Below, in pieces: positions 47,777 through 55,598 of a stretch of DNA of 64,000 nucleotides. Source of the DNA: Lachnospiraceae bacterium (GTDB taxonomy: Bacteria; Bacillota; Clostridia; Lachnospirales; Lachnospiraceae). The first letter of the stretch is position 1; the number at the start of each line of letters is the position of its first letter. A program made the position numbers and the translations under genes. The notes beneath the pieces were generated by a model that worked only from the letters and a program-made list of their open reading frames with translations, was not told the origin of the DNA and did not search any database. The stretch is from positions 40,447-104,446 of the forward strand of contig JAJQCZ010000035.1 of the NCBI GenBank assembly GCA_021202465.1, written 5' to 3'.

Positions 47777-47810
47777 TATAAACAGTATAACATGATTTTT
47801 TCCCATTTCA
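47777..47810 (-). promoter_or_regulatory. Promoter of the XRE gene
   Basis: On the minus strand TTGAAA is followed after 16 bases by TATACT. Between it and the GTG, ATGGTTCA occurs twice in direct orientation and could be an operator. Coordinates approximate. Confidence 0.5.
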
Positions 47811-47817
47811 AGAAAAA

Positions 47818-47864
47818 CAATCAAAATGATGGTTTTTTTCTTGTTTTTTCCATCATTTTGATTG
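47818..47864. repeat. 15-bp perfect inverted repeat with T-rich loop
   Basis: CAATCAAAATGATGG (47818-47832) is mirrored at 47850-47864. The right arm is also the start of the duplicated segment found again at 48593. Confidence 0.65.
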
Positions 47865-48059
47865 TTTCTAATTTTAAATCTAGTTTTGTCTGTTTATGCC
47901 TTCTGCGCCATCTCACCGATGCTCCGGCATCACCCGGATCCTCGCCGCGATCAGTTCTCCCTCCGCGCCCGCGGGAATCCGACATTCGGCCGCCTCCTCC
48001 CCGCTCTCGAGGAGAAGCATCTCGCCGGCCTGAAGGACTTCCTTTCCGTCCGGAAACAG
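47850..48059. repeat. Duplicated segment, degraded copy
   Basis: About 210 bases closely similar to 48593-48790, in the same orientation and offset by about 735 bases. It covers the 3' half of the cupin-like gene. Confidence 0.8.
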
Positions 48060-48160
48060 CACTGTGCGCGGAGAAACCCAGATGGCGAATCCGCCCGTTC
48101 TCTTTCTGCTTCATTAGATAGTCGAAGATCCCATGGCTCTCATTCAGATATTCGTCAAGA
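47926..48160 (-). pseudogene. Chimeric remnant: aldo/keto reductase piece fused to cupin-like piece
   Basis: Bases 48160-48062 (minus) encode EYLNESHGIFDYLMKQKENG and GRIRHLGFSAH, matching the intact reductase gene at 54305-54211. At about 48060 the sequence switches to the cupin-like gene (LFPDGKEVLQAGEMLLLESG), matching 48790-48660, and ends at a stop near 47926. The halves are in different frames. No start or ribosome site is seen. It is a recombination scar built from two genes that are intact elsewhere in this window. Confidence 0.75.
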
Positions 48161-48296
48161 TCCGAAGTACCTGACCCGGATCTATTATGCAGGAAGTTCT
48201 TCTATTCTTGTCAAATAAAAGTGGTCTTTGCAGAAGAACTATGATATACTCTTTCCGTTGTCCAACCTACATCCGACAGCGGAAGGAGGTGATTGA

Positions 48297-48395
48297 ATGG
48301 ATATTATACCTGCTTTCATAGTTGCCGTCGCGGCTGGTGTAGCCTGCCACTACATCATCAAATGGTTAGACGAAAACAATAAGGACAACAAATAG
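48297..48395 (+). CDS. 32-residue hydrophobic peptide, candidate type I toxin
   Basis: ATG at 48297 follows AAGGAGGTGATTGA, an excellent ribosome site. The peptide has a Pro after the first hydrophobic residues (MDIIPAFIVAVAAGVA), one membrane-spanning run and a charged tail (KWLDENNKDNK). A hairpin follows within 40 bases. Size, topology and adjacent stem-loop resemble small membrane-peptide toxins of type I systems. I have no evidence for an antisense RNA. A frameshifted second copy begins at 48484. Confidence 0.65.
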   Translation: MDIIPAFIVAVAAGVACHYIIKWLDENNKDNK

Positions 48396-48432
48396 CCTAG
48401 TGGATGCTTCACCACTATAAAAAGAGAAGAAG

Positions 48433-48468
48433 CCCCCCTGAACTGTGCTGCCACACGGTTCAGGGGGG
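48433..48468. terminator. Terminator hairpin after the small peptide
   Basis: CCCCCCTGAACTGTG pairs with its complement (one G-T) around a CTGCCA loop and is followed by TGTTCTTT. It is the reverse-orientation twin of 46952-46985. Confidence 0.75.
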
Positions 48469-48477
48469 TGTTCTTTG

Positions 48478-48560
48478 ATTGAATGGACTTTTATACCTGC
48501 TTTTGCCTATCGGCATTATAGCATATGCCGTTCAACTTTACAATATTCTTTCTCTACAAA
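48478..48560 (+). pseudogene. Decayed second copy of the small-peptide gene
   Basis: TTGATTGAATGGA...TTATACCTGCTTT repeats the start of the gene at 48297, but the frame stops after 12 codons. A shifted frame continues as a hydrophobic stretch (PIGIIAYAVQLYNILSLQ). Confidence 0.5.
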
Positions 48561-48592
48561 TCATTAACGACAACTGGATCCTATGCTTTTCA

Positions 48593-48790
48593 CCATCATT
48601 TTGATTGTTTTTGATTTTGTCTGTTTATGCCTTCTGCGCCATCCCACCTGTTCTCCGGCATCACCCGGATCCTCGCCGCGATCAGTTCTCCCTCCGCCTC
48701 CGCGGAAATCCGGCAGGCGGCCACCTCCTCTCCGCTCTCGAGGAGAAGCATCTCGCCGGCCTGAAGGACTTCCTTTCCGTCCGGGAACAA
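48593..48790. repeat. Duplicated segment, functional copy
   Basis: Partner of 47850-48059. Here it is part of the intact cupin-like gene. Confidence 0.8.
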
Positions 48791-48880
48791 CGTCAGCGGC
48801 CCTCCCTCGGAGAGGAAGAGTGCCAGACAGGTTCCCGCAGACATCGTCTCCCCTGTGCCAAACAGTTCACAGGCCGACAT
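48596..48880 (-). CDS. Small cupin-like protein
   Basis: 94 residues from MSACELFGTGE; GGAGGTGA lies 8 bases before the ATG at 48880. The beta-rich pattern (GGPLTLFPDGKEVLQAGEML, LLESGEEVAACRISAEAEGE, LIAARIRVM) looks like the N-terminal half of a cupin barrel, as in sensor domains of AraC-type regulators. No DNA-binding domain is present. It is the last gene after the MBOAT and DHHW genes, 38 bases downstream. Function unknown; family assignment is tentative. Confidence 0.6.
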   Translation of the reverse strand: MSACELFGTGETMSAGTCLALFLSEGGPLTLFPDGKEVLQAGEMLLLESGEEVAACRISAEAEGELIAARIRVMPENRWDGAEGINRQNQKQSK

Positions 48881-48918
48881 TTTCTCACTCACCTCCGCCA
48901 AAGAGAACTGTTGCCCTG

Positions 48919-50061
48919 TTAATAACTCAGCAGATCAATGCTTTCATCCTCCATGAATTTCTCCACATTGTAGAGCACCAGCACGTCGGTGATCTCCTCA
49001 CCATATTCATCCAGAAGCACGTCGATCGTATCCCCCGCATAGCGAAGATCATAGAGAATAATGGTATCATATTCTCCCGCCAGGAACGGCACAAAGCAGT
49101 TGGCGTAGGAGTCCTTCAGCATCAGCAGCGTCCGCCCGGTATCTGCCGCGGTCGTAATGACAATCTTCTCCGTATTTCCGGCAAAGAAGATGCGGTATTT
49201 GTCGCTCTCCTCCAGCTCATCGAAGAAATAGAAGCTGTCGGAAACGGTTTCTCCATCGTTCATGTCTACCGTCACGTTCTCCTCGGCCTCGCTGTGGTAA
49301 AGCTCCACCGTATCCGGTTCCACATTCTGATGCAGCTTGTTGTAGGTCGTCCCGTAAAAATCATCCGCGGCCGTTTCGATCTCATAGGAATCCAACGAAG
49401 GCACCTCATACCCCTTCCGCTCCGCGAAGGCTGCATAAGCATAGTAAGCGCCCAGCGTTGTCCAGTGATGATCCGTCCGATAGTAAATATATTCATCCTG
49501 ATGTTCCTGCAGGGTCTCCGTCAGATCCAGATAGATCTCCGGCTCATCCAGCAGGTCGCAGAGAGCCTCCGTGATTTCCTCCTCCGGATAGCCTTCCGCC
49601 CAGGCAGGCAGGAGGTCCGGCATCGCACAGGCCTTGGAGGGAACCGTCAGGAAATCCACATGATCGCTGCCATACTCTTCTGTCATCTCATTCAGAAAGG
49701 CAGCGAGCACATCGATGTTGTTCTCTACGATTTCCTCATCGAAATCCTCCTCCGTATATTTTTCAATCAGATAACCGTTCTCTCCGATGTAAACGCCGTT
49801 GATGTCCTTCTTTCCCAGAAACGTCTGCAGGCCGGTGGTCAGATCGACCCAGGAATCCCGCAGGAAGAACTGGTCGCTGATATAGGTCTCAAAGGTCTCC
49901 TGAAATGTACCATCCAGGATATCGTCCAGAACGATCTCCGGCATCGTCTCCAGAACCCGGTTTTCGCGTTCTGAAATCTCCGTGTCCGGCTTCAGGATGG
50001 AAATGGCCGTAAATCCAAACAGGATCGCGCAAAAGATGGCAATCGTAATCTTCTTTCTCAT
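48919..50061 (-). CDS. DHHW-family (AlgX/AlgJ-like) O-acyl transfer protein
   Basis: 380 residues with an N-terminal signal anchor (ITIAIFCAILFGFTAISILK). The extracellular SGNH-like domain carries the family-naming motif YRTDHHWTTLGAYYAY and a candidate catalytic Ser in LMLKDSYANCFVPFL. Such proteins take acyl groups passed across the membrane by an MBOAT partner and place them on a surface polymer. The MBOAT gene lies 17 bases upstream. The polymer modified here is unknown. Confidence 0.88.
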   Translation of the reverse strand: MRKKITIAIFCAILFGFTAISILKPDTEISERENRVLETMPEIVLDDILDGTFQETFETYISDQFFLRDSWVDLTTGLQTFLGKKDINGVYIGENGYLIEKYTEEDFDEEIVENNIDVLAAFLNEMTEEYGSDHVDFLTVPSKACAMPDLLPAWAEGYPEEEITEALCDLLDEPEIYLDLTETLQEHQDEYIYYRTDHHWTTLGAYYAYAAFAERKGYEVPSLDSYEIETAADDFYGTTYNKLHQNVEPDTVELYHSEAEENVTVDMNDGETVSDSFYFFDELEESDKYRIFFAGNTEKIVITTAADTGRTLLMLKDSYANCFVPFLAGEYDTIILYDLRYAGDTIDVLLDEYGEEITDVLVLYNVEKFMEDESIDLLSY

Positions 50062-50078
50062 GTCTTCTCATCCCCCTT

Positions 50079-51495
50079 CTAAAATCTGAAATACAGAAAC
50101 GGATTGTACGAAGAGTTGACAAGAAACGCCACCGACAGAATCAGCAGCACCGACACAGCGATCCATGTCGCGATATCCCGGGCCGGCTTTCCCTCCTGCA
50201 GCACTCCGCGATTGCACAGTCTCTGAACCAGCGACGTGGAACCGACCGCCGCGAGCAGGAACAGAACCCCGTTCGTAAGCAGCAGATAGACGCCGGTACT
50301 GTCCCAGAGACCGTTCCCCGCTGCCCCGAAGAGAGAGGCGATGTAGCCCGTGCCGTCCGCCATATCCGCATAGGAGAAAATTGCCCAGCCGAACAGAACC
50401 AGCAGGAGCGTATAGAGATGCCCCAGCGCCGCCGGAAGCTTCTGCAGAACCTTCCGAAATACCAGCTTCTCAAAGAGCAGAATCACACCGTAATACAGCC
50501 CCCAGAGAACAAAGTTCCACGACGCACCGTGCCAGAGTCCGGTGAGGAACCAGACGATCAGGATGTTGCGCACCTGAAAGAGCAGACTGCCCCGATTCCC
50601 GCCCAGCGGGATATACACATATTCCCGAAACCAGGTTCCCATGGAAATATGCCACCGCCGCCAGAACTCCGTGATGCTACGGGACTCATAGGGATGATCA
50701 AAGTTCTCCAGAAAATGAAAACCGAACATGCGTCCCATGCCGATGGCCATATCCGAATACCCGGAAAAATCAAAATAAATCTGCAGCACAAAGGCCAGGA
50801 TCCCCACCCAGGCCGTGAGCGTGCTGAGATGGTCTGCCGACATGGCCGCGATCTCACTCCAGATGGCGCCGACCTGATTGGCGATCAGCACCTTCTTCGC
50901 CAGGCCGAGAACGAACCGGCGCACTCCTTCCGCGAATTCATCCGGCGTCTCCCGCCGGGAATCGATCTCCTCCGCTACGGTCTGATAGCGTACCACCGGT
51001 CCCGCGATCAGCTGCGGGAACGAGGAAACGTAGGCTCCAAAAGAGATAAAATTTCTCTGTACTTTGGCCTCGCCCCGGTAGACGTCGATGGAATAGGACA
51101 TCGTCTGAAAGGTATAGAAAGAGATGCCGATCGGGAGCGCCAGCTCCAGAAGCTCCAGATCCAGCGGCGTGACCGCATTGACAATACCGATCATAAAATC
51201 CAGATATTTAAACACACCAAGCAGGGACAGATTGACGACGACAGAGCAGATCAGCGCCCGTTTCGCCCGACGCGCATCGCCCTTCTCCCGAGCCGCCCCG
51301 ATGGTTCTCCCTACGGTGTAATCCACGACCGTGGAGATCAGCATCAGGACAATGTAGCGCGGTTCCCCCCACGCGTAAAAGATCAAACTGACAAGAAATA
51401 AGACCAGGTTCCGCCACCGCCGCGGCGCTGCGAAATAAACCAAAAGCACCAGCGGAAGAAAACGAAACAAAAAAAAGCAGGCTGCTGAATACCAT
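50079..51495 (-). CDS. MBOAT O-acyltransferase (AlgI/PatA-like), frameshift near the start
   Basis: About 471 residues after repair. The natural start is the ATG at 51495, behind GGGGGAACT (MVFSSLLF...). A run of eight T (51469-51476) shifts the frame; seven T would give MVFSSLLFLFRFLPLVLLVYF, the usual family N-end, in frame with the remaining 463 codons. A TTG at 51470 opens the long frame but has no ribosome site. Core motifs are intact: FWRRWHISMGTWFREY, YIPLGGNRG, and the catalytic His in FLTGLWHGASWNF. It moves acyl groups through the membrane to the DHHW protein. Confidence 0.85.
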
Positions 51496-51570
51496 AGTTC
51501 CCCCTGTACGTGAAAAGAGCGCGGAACCGTTGCCCTGACAGGCCAGGTCCCGCGCCATTGATTTTGTTTT

Positions 51571-52047
51571 CTAAAGCTTTGCCTTTAGTGCCTTCACAGC
51601 CTTGTTGTTCGTGGAAGAGGAACTGGACAGCGATATGTACCAGACATATTTCCCGCTCCGCCCCGTCTTGGCGGCTTTGACCACCTTTTTCTGTGAAGTC
51701 GTCAGATAGCTGTCATTCTTCATAGACTTCAGGATCGTATCAAACTGCGTCTTGATCTTCTTGGCATTGCTGGTGGAGCTGGCCTTGACAATGCGCACAC
51801 AGTAGACATCGTCTCCGTCCGTCGCATAATAATAATCCGACAGCATCTTCCGGTATTTGCTGGTCAGGAAGGTGCAGGTTGACTTCTTCGTCACCTTCTT
51901 GGCTCCGGAGGATGCTTTCTTCTTCACCGCATTGTAAAGCGTGCTGCACTTCGGATTAGCTGCATAGACGGGGGTCTGCACCAGTCCGATGACCAGAATG
52001 GCCGCCAGAAGCGCCAGAACCAGGTTTCTCAGTTTTCTGTTTTTCAT
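51571..52047 (-). CDS. Secreted DUF4358-like protein
   Basis: 158 residues. Signal peptide about 1-29 (LVLALLAAILVIGLVQTPVYA). The mature part is Lys/Ser-rich and alternates helix and strand (YCVRIVKASSTSNAKKIKTQ, KYVWYISLSSSSS), resembling DUF4358 proteins often linked to MBOAT/DHHW clusters. It lies between the SGNH esterase gene and the MBOAT gene. Function unknown. Confidence 0.65.
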   Translation of the reverse strand: MKNRKLRNLVLALLAAILVIGLVQTPVYAANPKCSTLYNAVKKKASSGAKKVTKKSTCTFLTSKYRKMLSDYYYATDGDDVYCVRIVKASSTSNAKKIKTQFDTILKSMKNDSYLTTSQKKVVKAAKTGRSGKYVWYISLSSSSSTNNKAVKALKAKL

Positions 52048-52060
52048 AATGATACCTCTC

Positions 52061-53386
52061 TTATTGTTCTTCTAACTCCGCGTCATACGCCGAGATGAGT
52101 TTCGCGAACTTCCTGTAGGCGGCCTTCGGCCAATGAATTCCGTCGCCATCATTATACTTGGACAACAGGTAGCCGGAAGAATCCTCGAAGGCTGCGCTGT
52201 AATCGTAGTATTTCACGCCATATTCCTCTGCCATCGCTTTCAGCTTCTTGTTCAGCTTCTCGATGTTCTTAAAGCCGCTGCTCTTCGAAGCCACGGAACG
52301 GGAGACCGGCGAAACGGACAGGATTACGATATCCGTGGCCGGCGATTCATCCTGAATCGCCTCAACAATCTCCGCATAATCTTCAACGATGGGATTGACC
52401 TTTCTCCACTCGATCTCGTTGATTCCCAGCATCAGATAGACCCGGTAAGGCTGATAGCTAATGACCTTCTCCAGACCGCTCATCCCATTGAACCTGGCCC
52501 GGGTCTGATAAGTCATCGTGTTCAGGCCCTTATAGGCGACGACTTTATTGGTGCCGGGGATGTCCATCATGCTGATACCGTTATACTCGGAAGCATACAG
52601 ACCAGTCGCAATGGAGTCACCGGCAAAGACCGTGATCCTCTTCTTTGTTGTCACCGTCTTCGCTGAGCTCCACTTGGAGTAATAATTCACTCCGTCCACG
52701 GTCTTATAGGTGCGGATCCGCACATAATATTTCTTTTTTGCTTTCACGGAGGTGACCGTCGTCGTCTTCGTCTTCTTCCCCGACACAGTGATCGTCTGCT
52801 TCCCTTTGGTAAAATCACTGTTTGTCGCACATTGAATCTGATAACCGGAGACCTGTTCTGACACCGTCTTCCACTTCGCCGTGAACCCCTTCGACACCCC
52901 TGTAAGCCCTGTCAGCTTCGTTGCCTTCGGGCGAATCTTGAAGGTCTTCGTCACTGTCCCGCTGTAGGATCCCGAAAAACGAATCTTCACGGTTGCAGTG
53001 CCGACCGCTTTATTGTTCTTATATGTCACCGTATAATTCGTCGACTTGATCTTCTTCCCATCCGTGTCGGTCACTGTCACGCCAGGAGTCCTTTTCTCCC
53101 CATTATACACGTAGGAGGTCTTCGAGAGGGTGACCTTCTTGATCCGGGCGATCTTGCTTCCCTTCTGAAGTGTCTCGCCACAGTCTGTACACACAAGGTC
53201 ACCTGTATATCCCTTGCTCTCCGTCGTCGCAGCCGACACATTCACCAGCTCCGTATTCTCATGCGTACACTCTGCGGCGGTCTCCGTGACGATCTCCTCC
53301 GCCATCACAGGACGTCCTCCGCACAGCAACAGCAAAGCAGCCGCCATCAGGCACAGTAATACATTTCGCACTTTCATCTCTTTCAT
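52061..53386 (-). CDS. Secreted SGNH/GDSL hydrolase with Ig/Fn3-like front
   Basis: 441 residues. Signal peptide about 1-29. Residues 40-75 hold a CTHENTEL...CTDCGETL Cys module like those in the giant LRR protein. Residues 80-155 are an Ig-like domain (YNGEKRTPGVTVTDTDGKKI), and 155-250 an Fn3-like domain. The SGNH hydrolase occupies about 250-441: Ser in VFAGDSIATGL, Gly/Asn in YLMLGINEIEW, and Asp/His in DGDGIHWPKAAY. It probably deacylates or acylates a surface glycan and heads the O-acylation cluster. Confidence 0.88.
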   Translation of the reverse strand: MKEMKVRNVLLCLMAAALLLLCGGRPVMAEEIVTETAAECTHENTELVNVSAATTESKGYTGDLVCTDCGETLQKGSKIARIKKVTLSKTSYVYNGEKRTPGVTVTDTDGKKIKSTNYTVTYKNNKAVGTATVKIRFSGSYSGTVTKTFKIRPKATKLTGLTGVSKGFTAKWKTVSEQVSGYQIQCATNSDFTKGKQTITVSGKKTKTTTVTSVKAKKKYYVRIRTYKTVDGVNYYSKWSSAKTVTTKKRITVFAGDSIATGLYASEYNGISMMDIPGTNKVVAYKGLNTMTYQTRARFNGMSGLEKVISYQPYRVYLMLGINEIEWRKVNPIVEDYAEIVEAIQDESPATDIVILSVSPVSRSVASKSSGFKNIEKLNKKLKAMAEEYGVKYYDYSAAFEDSSGYLLSKYNDGDGIHWPKAAYRKFAKLISAYDAELEEQ

Positions 53387-53465
53387 TTACCCTTTAAAGA
53401 ATCTGTTCTGCCGTATTTTCGACACAATTATACTATTCTTTATATTATTCTGTCAACACACTGTT

Positions 53466-53514
53466 AAAAAACAGGGCCGCCACAGATCAGAAAATTCTGA
53501 ATCTGTGGCGGCCC
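53466..53514 (-). terminator. Strong terminator after the aldo/keto reductase
   Basis: A perfect 14-bp stem (GGGCCGCCACAGAT and complement) with a smaller nested stem in the loop is followed on the minus strand by T6. Confidence 0.9.
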
Positions 53515-53539
53515 GCCTTAATATACGGAACAGCTCATT

Positions 53540-54673
53540 CTATCCCTTCAGCCGCGCCGCGAAATCAGCCATGGCCTCGGAGATATGTATCTGCTGGGGA
53601 CATACGGCCTCACAGCTGCCGCAGCCCAGGCAGGAACCGGGACGCTTCTCCTCCGGCAGTGTGCTGACATACATCGCAGGGATGAATCCACCGCCGGTGA
53701 ACCGGTGCTCATTGTAGACGTTCAGCAGCTCCGGGATCGGCAGCTCCTGCGGGCAGTGACTGACGCAGTAATGGCAGGCTGTGCAGGGCACCACGATGTC
53801 CCGGGTCATGCCGTCGGCGACATCCATCAGAGTTTTCATCTCCTCCCCGTTCAGCGGCCGCGCCTCCTCATATGTCGCAATGTTCTCCTTCATCTGCTGC
53901 AGGTTCGACATCCCGGAAAGCGTAACGCAGACCTGTGGCAGAGACTGAAGGAAACGGAAGGCCCAGGCAGGAACGCTTTCTTCCGGACGCAGCGCCGTCA
54001 GGCGCGATGCCTCTTCCGGTTTCAGGGACGCGAGGCGGCCGCCGCGCAGCGGCTCCATGACCCACACCGGGATCCCGTACTCCTCCAGCAATTCAACCTT
54101 CTCCTTCGCATTCTGGAAGGTCCAGTCCAGGTAGTTGATCTGTAGCTGGCAGAATTCCATGTCCTTCCCGTATTTCTCCAGAAAGCGCCGCATCACGGGC
54201 ATCGCACCGTGCGCGGAAAAGCCCAGATGACGGATGCGCCCGTTCTCCTTCTGCTTCATCAGATAGTCGAAGATTCCGTGGCTCTCATTCAGGTACTCGT
54301 CGATGTTCATCTCGCAGACGTTGTGGAAGAGATAGAAATCGAAATAGTCCACCTGACATTTCTCCAGCTGCTTCTCAAAGATTTCCTCCACCTTGTCCAT
54401 GTTGGAGAGATCATAGCCGGGGAACTTCGAGGCCAGATAGAACTGCTCCCAGGGGTATTTCTTCAGGCAGCGGCCAATGACCGGCTCTGAATTCCCTCCG
54501 TGATAGCCCCAGGCAGTATCATAGTAATTCACGCCGTGAGACATAGCGTAATCCACCATCTCCTGCGTGGCCGGTTCGTCCACCCGGGCGTCATCCCCGT
54601 CGATCGTGGGGAAACGCATCGTGCCAAATCCCAGAGCGGACAGTTTCAGATCCTGAAAATCGTTATAGATCAT
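53540..54673 (-). CDS. Aldo/keto reductase with C-terminal 4Fe-4S ferredoxin domain
   Basis: 377 residues from the ATG at 54673, behind AGGAGG. The AKR barrel spans about 1-280: GFGTMRFPTID, catalytic Asp/Tyr in YYDTAWGYHGG, Lys in LASKFPGYD, and His in HNVCEMN. The C-end carries two cluster motifs, CTACHYCVSHCP and CLGCGSCEAVCP, for two [4Fe-4S] clusters. Such proteins are common in Clostridia; the electron donor and substrate are unknown. Part of this gene was copied into the island at 48.1 kb. Confidence 0.92.
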   Translation of the reverse strand: MIYNDFQDLKLSALGFGTMRFPTIDGDDARVDEPATQEMVDYAMSHGVNYYDTAWGYHGGNSEPVIGRCLKKYPWEQFYLASKFPGYDLSNMDKVEEIFEKQLEKCQVDYFDFYLFHNVCEMNIDEYLNESHGIFDYLMKQKENGRIRHLGFSAHGAMPVMRRFLEKYGKDMEFCQLQINYLDWTFQNAKEKVELLEEYGIPVWVMEPLRGGRLASLKPEEASRLTALRPEESVPAWAFRFLQSLPQVCVTLSGMSNLQQMKENIATYEEARPLNGEEMKTLMDVADGMTRDIVVPCTACHYCVSHCPQELPIPELLNVYNEHRFTGGGFIPAMYVSTLPEEKRPGSCLGCGSCEAVCPQQIHISEAMADFAARLKG

Positions 54674-54776
54674 CGCAGTCTTTTTCCTCCTGAAAGATAA
54701 ATTTTTCTTTCTGACATGATTCTGTGATGCGGCAGTCCAGGAACATCCCTTTTCCTCCCTGTCACAGCACCAGCTT

Positions 54777-54807
54777 ATTCTAACACATAAGGTCAGGTTC
54801 AGGTCAA
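54777..54807 (-). promoter_or_regulatory. Candidate 19-bp-spacer promoter of the aldo/keto reductase
   Basis: TTGACC and TAGAAT are separated by 19 bases, and an AGGTT-N6-AACCT dyad overlaps the -35. Long spacers with dyads are typical of MerR-activated promoters. Confidence 0.4.
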
Positions 54808-54822
54808 CCTTCTTTTCGCGGG

Positions 54823-55470
54823 TCAATCCCGCCGCCCTTCCACGCAGATCCAGCTCGTTCCCTCCTTCGTGTGGACGACGATCCCGGAAAATCCGGCCTT
54901 CTCGAAGAGCCGGCGGAATTCCTCCTTCGTCGGATTAAAGAGCTGATACTCCGCCGCCATCTCCTCCGTGGCGGGGGACAGCGCCCCGTTCTGATAGATA
55001 TCCGCCACGAGGAAGAAACGTCCGCCGGGAGCGAGGACACGCCGCACCTCCCGCAGGTTCTCCTGCGGATCGGGCCAGAAATAAAAGCTTTCCACTGTAA
55101 TGATCTTATCAAAGCTGCCGTCTTCGAAGGGCAGCTTCTCCACCGAGGCCTCCCGGATCTCCATGCGTCCGGCGGCAATCGCTTCGGCGTTGGTTTCCCG
55201 GGAAAGCGCCACCGACACCGGCGAATAGTCCACACCCGTCAGATGTCCGTCCGGCACCTGCTCCGCCATGCGGCGCAGCGTCGCGCCGCCCCCGCAGCCG
55301 ATATCCAGCACGCGGTCCGCGACAGCAAACTGCCAGAGACTGAGCGCCCAGCCGGTCACCTCCCAGTGGCTCTCATTCATCCGCCGCAGCATCTCCGTGC
55401 CCGCGTCCCCCTGCGGCTTTCTCGGATTCCCCTGCCGGGTGACCGACTCTGCTGATTCCCGCTCTGCCAT
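54823..55470 (-). CDS. Class I SAM-dependent methyltransferase
   Basis: 215 residues from MAERESAES; AGGAGGTAATAG precedes the ATG at 55470. The SAM-binding motif is VLDIGCGGGATLRRM (about 55-70), with the acidic residue in LTGVDYSPVSVALS. Further motifs are FDKIITVESFYFW and VLAPGGRFFLV. This is the UbiE/SmtA-like group (Methyltransf_11). Substrate cannot be told from sequence. It is probably a single gene. Confidence 0.88.
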   Translation of the reverse strand: MAERESAESVTRQGNPRKPQGDAGTEMLRRMNESHWEVTGWALSLWQFAVADRVLDIGCGGGATLRRMAEQVPDGHLTGVDYSPVSVALSRETNAEAIAAGRMEIREASVEKLPFEDGSFDKIITVESFYFWPDPQENLREVRRVLAPGGRFFLVADIYQNGALSPATEEMAAEYQLFNPTKEEFRRLFEKAGFSGIVVHTKEGTSWICVEGRRD

Positions 55471-55598
55471 CGCTATTACCTCCTGAATTCGCGCATTTTT
55501 CTCTGTTTCAATGATACCACGGCACCCCTTTTGATTCAATGCAGATCTTATCGCGATACACTGCACTGCTCTCCGGCAATTTTTCGGATACCCTTTCT

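Noticed and set aside
47821-48114. 97-codon minus-strand frame beginning MKQKENGRIRHLGFSAH
   Set aside because: It joins a reductase fragment to the wrong frame of the cupin-like fragment; it is a scar, not a gene.
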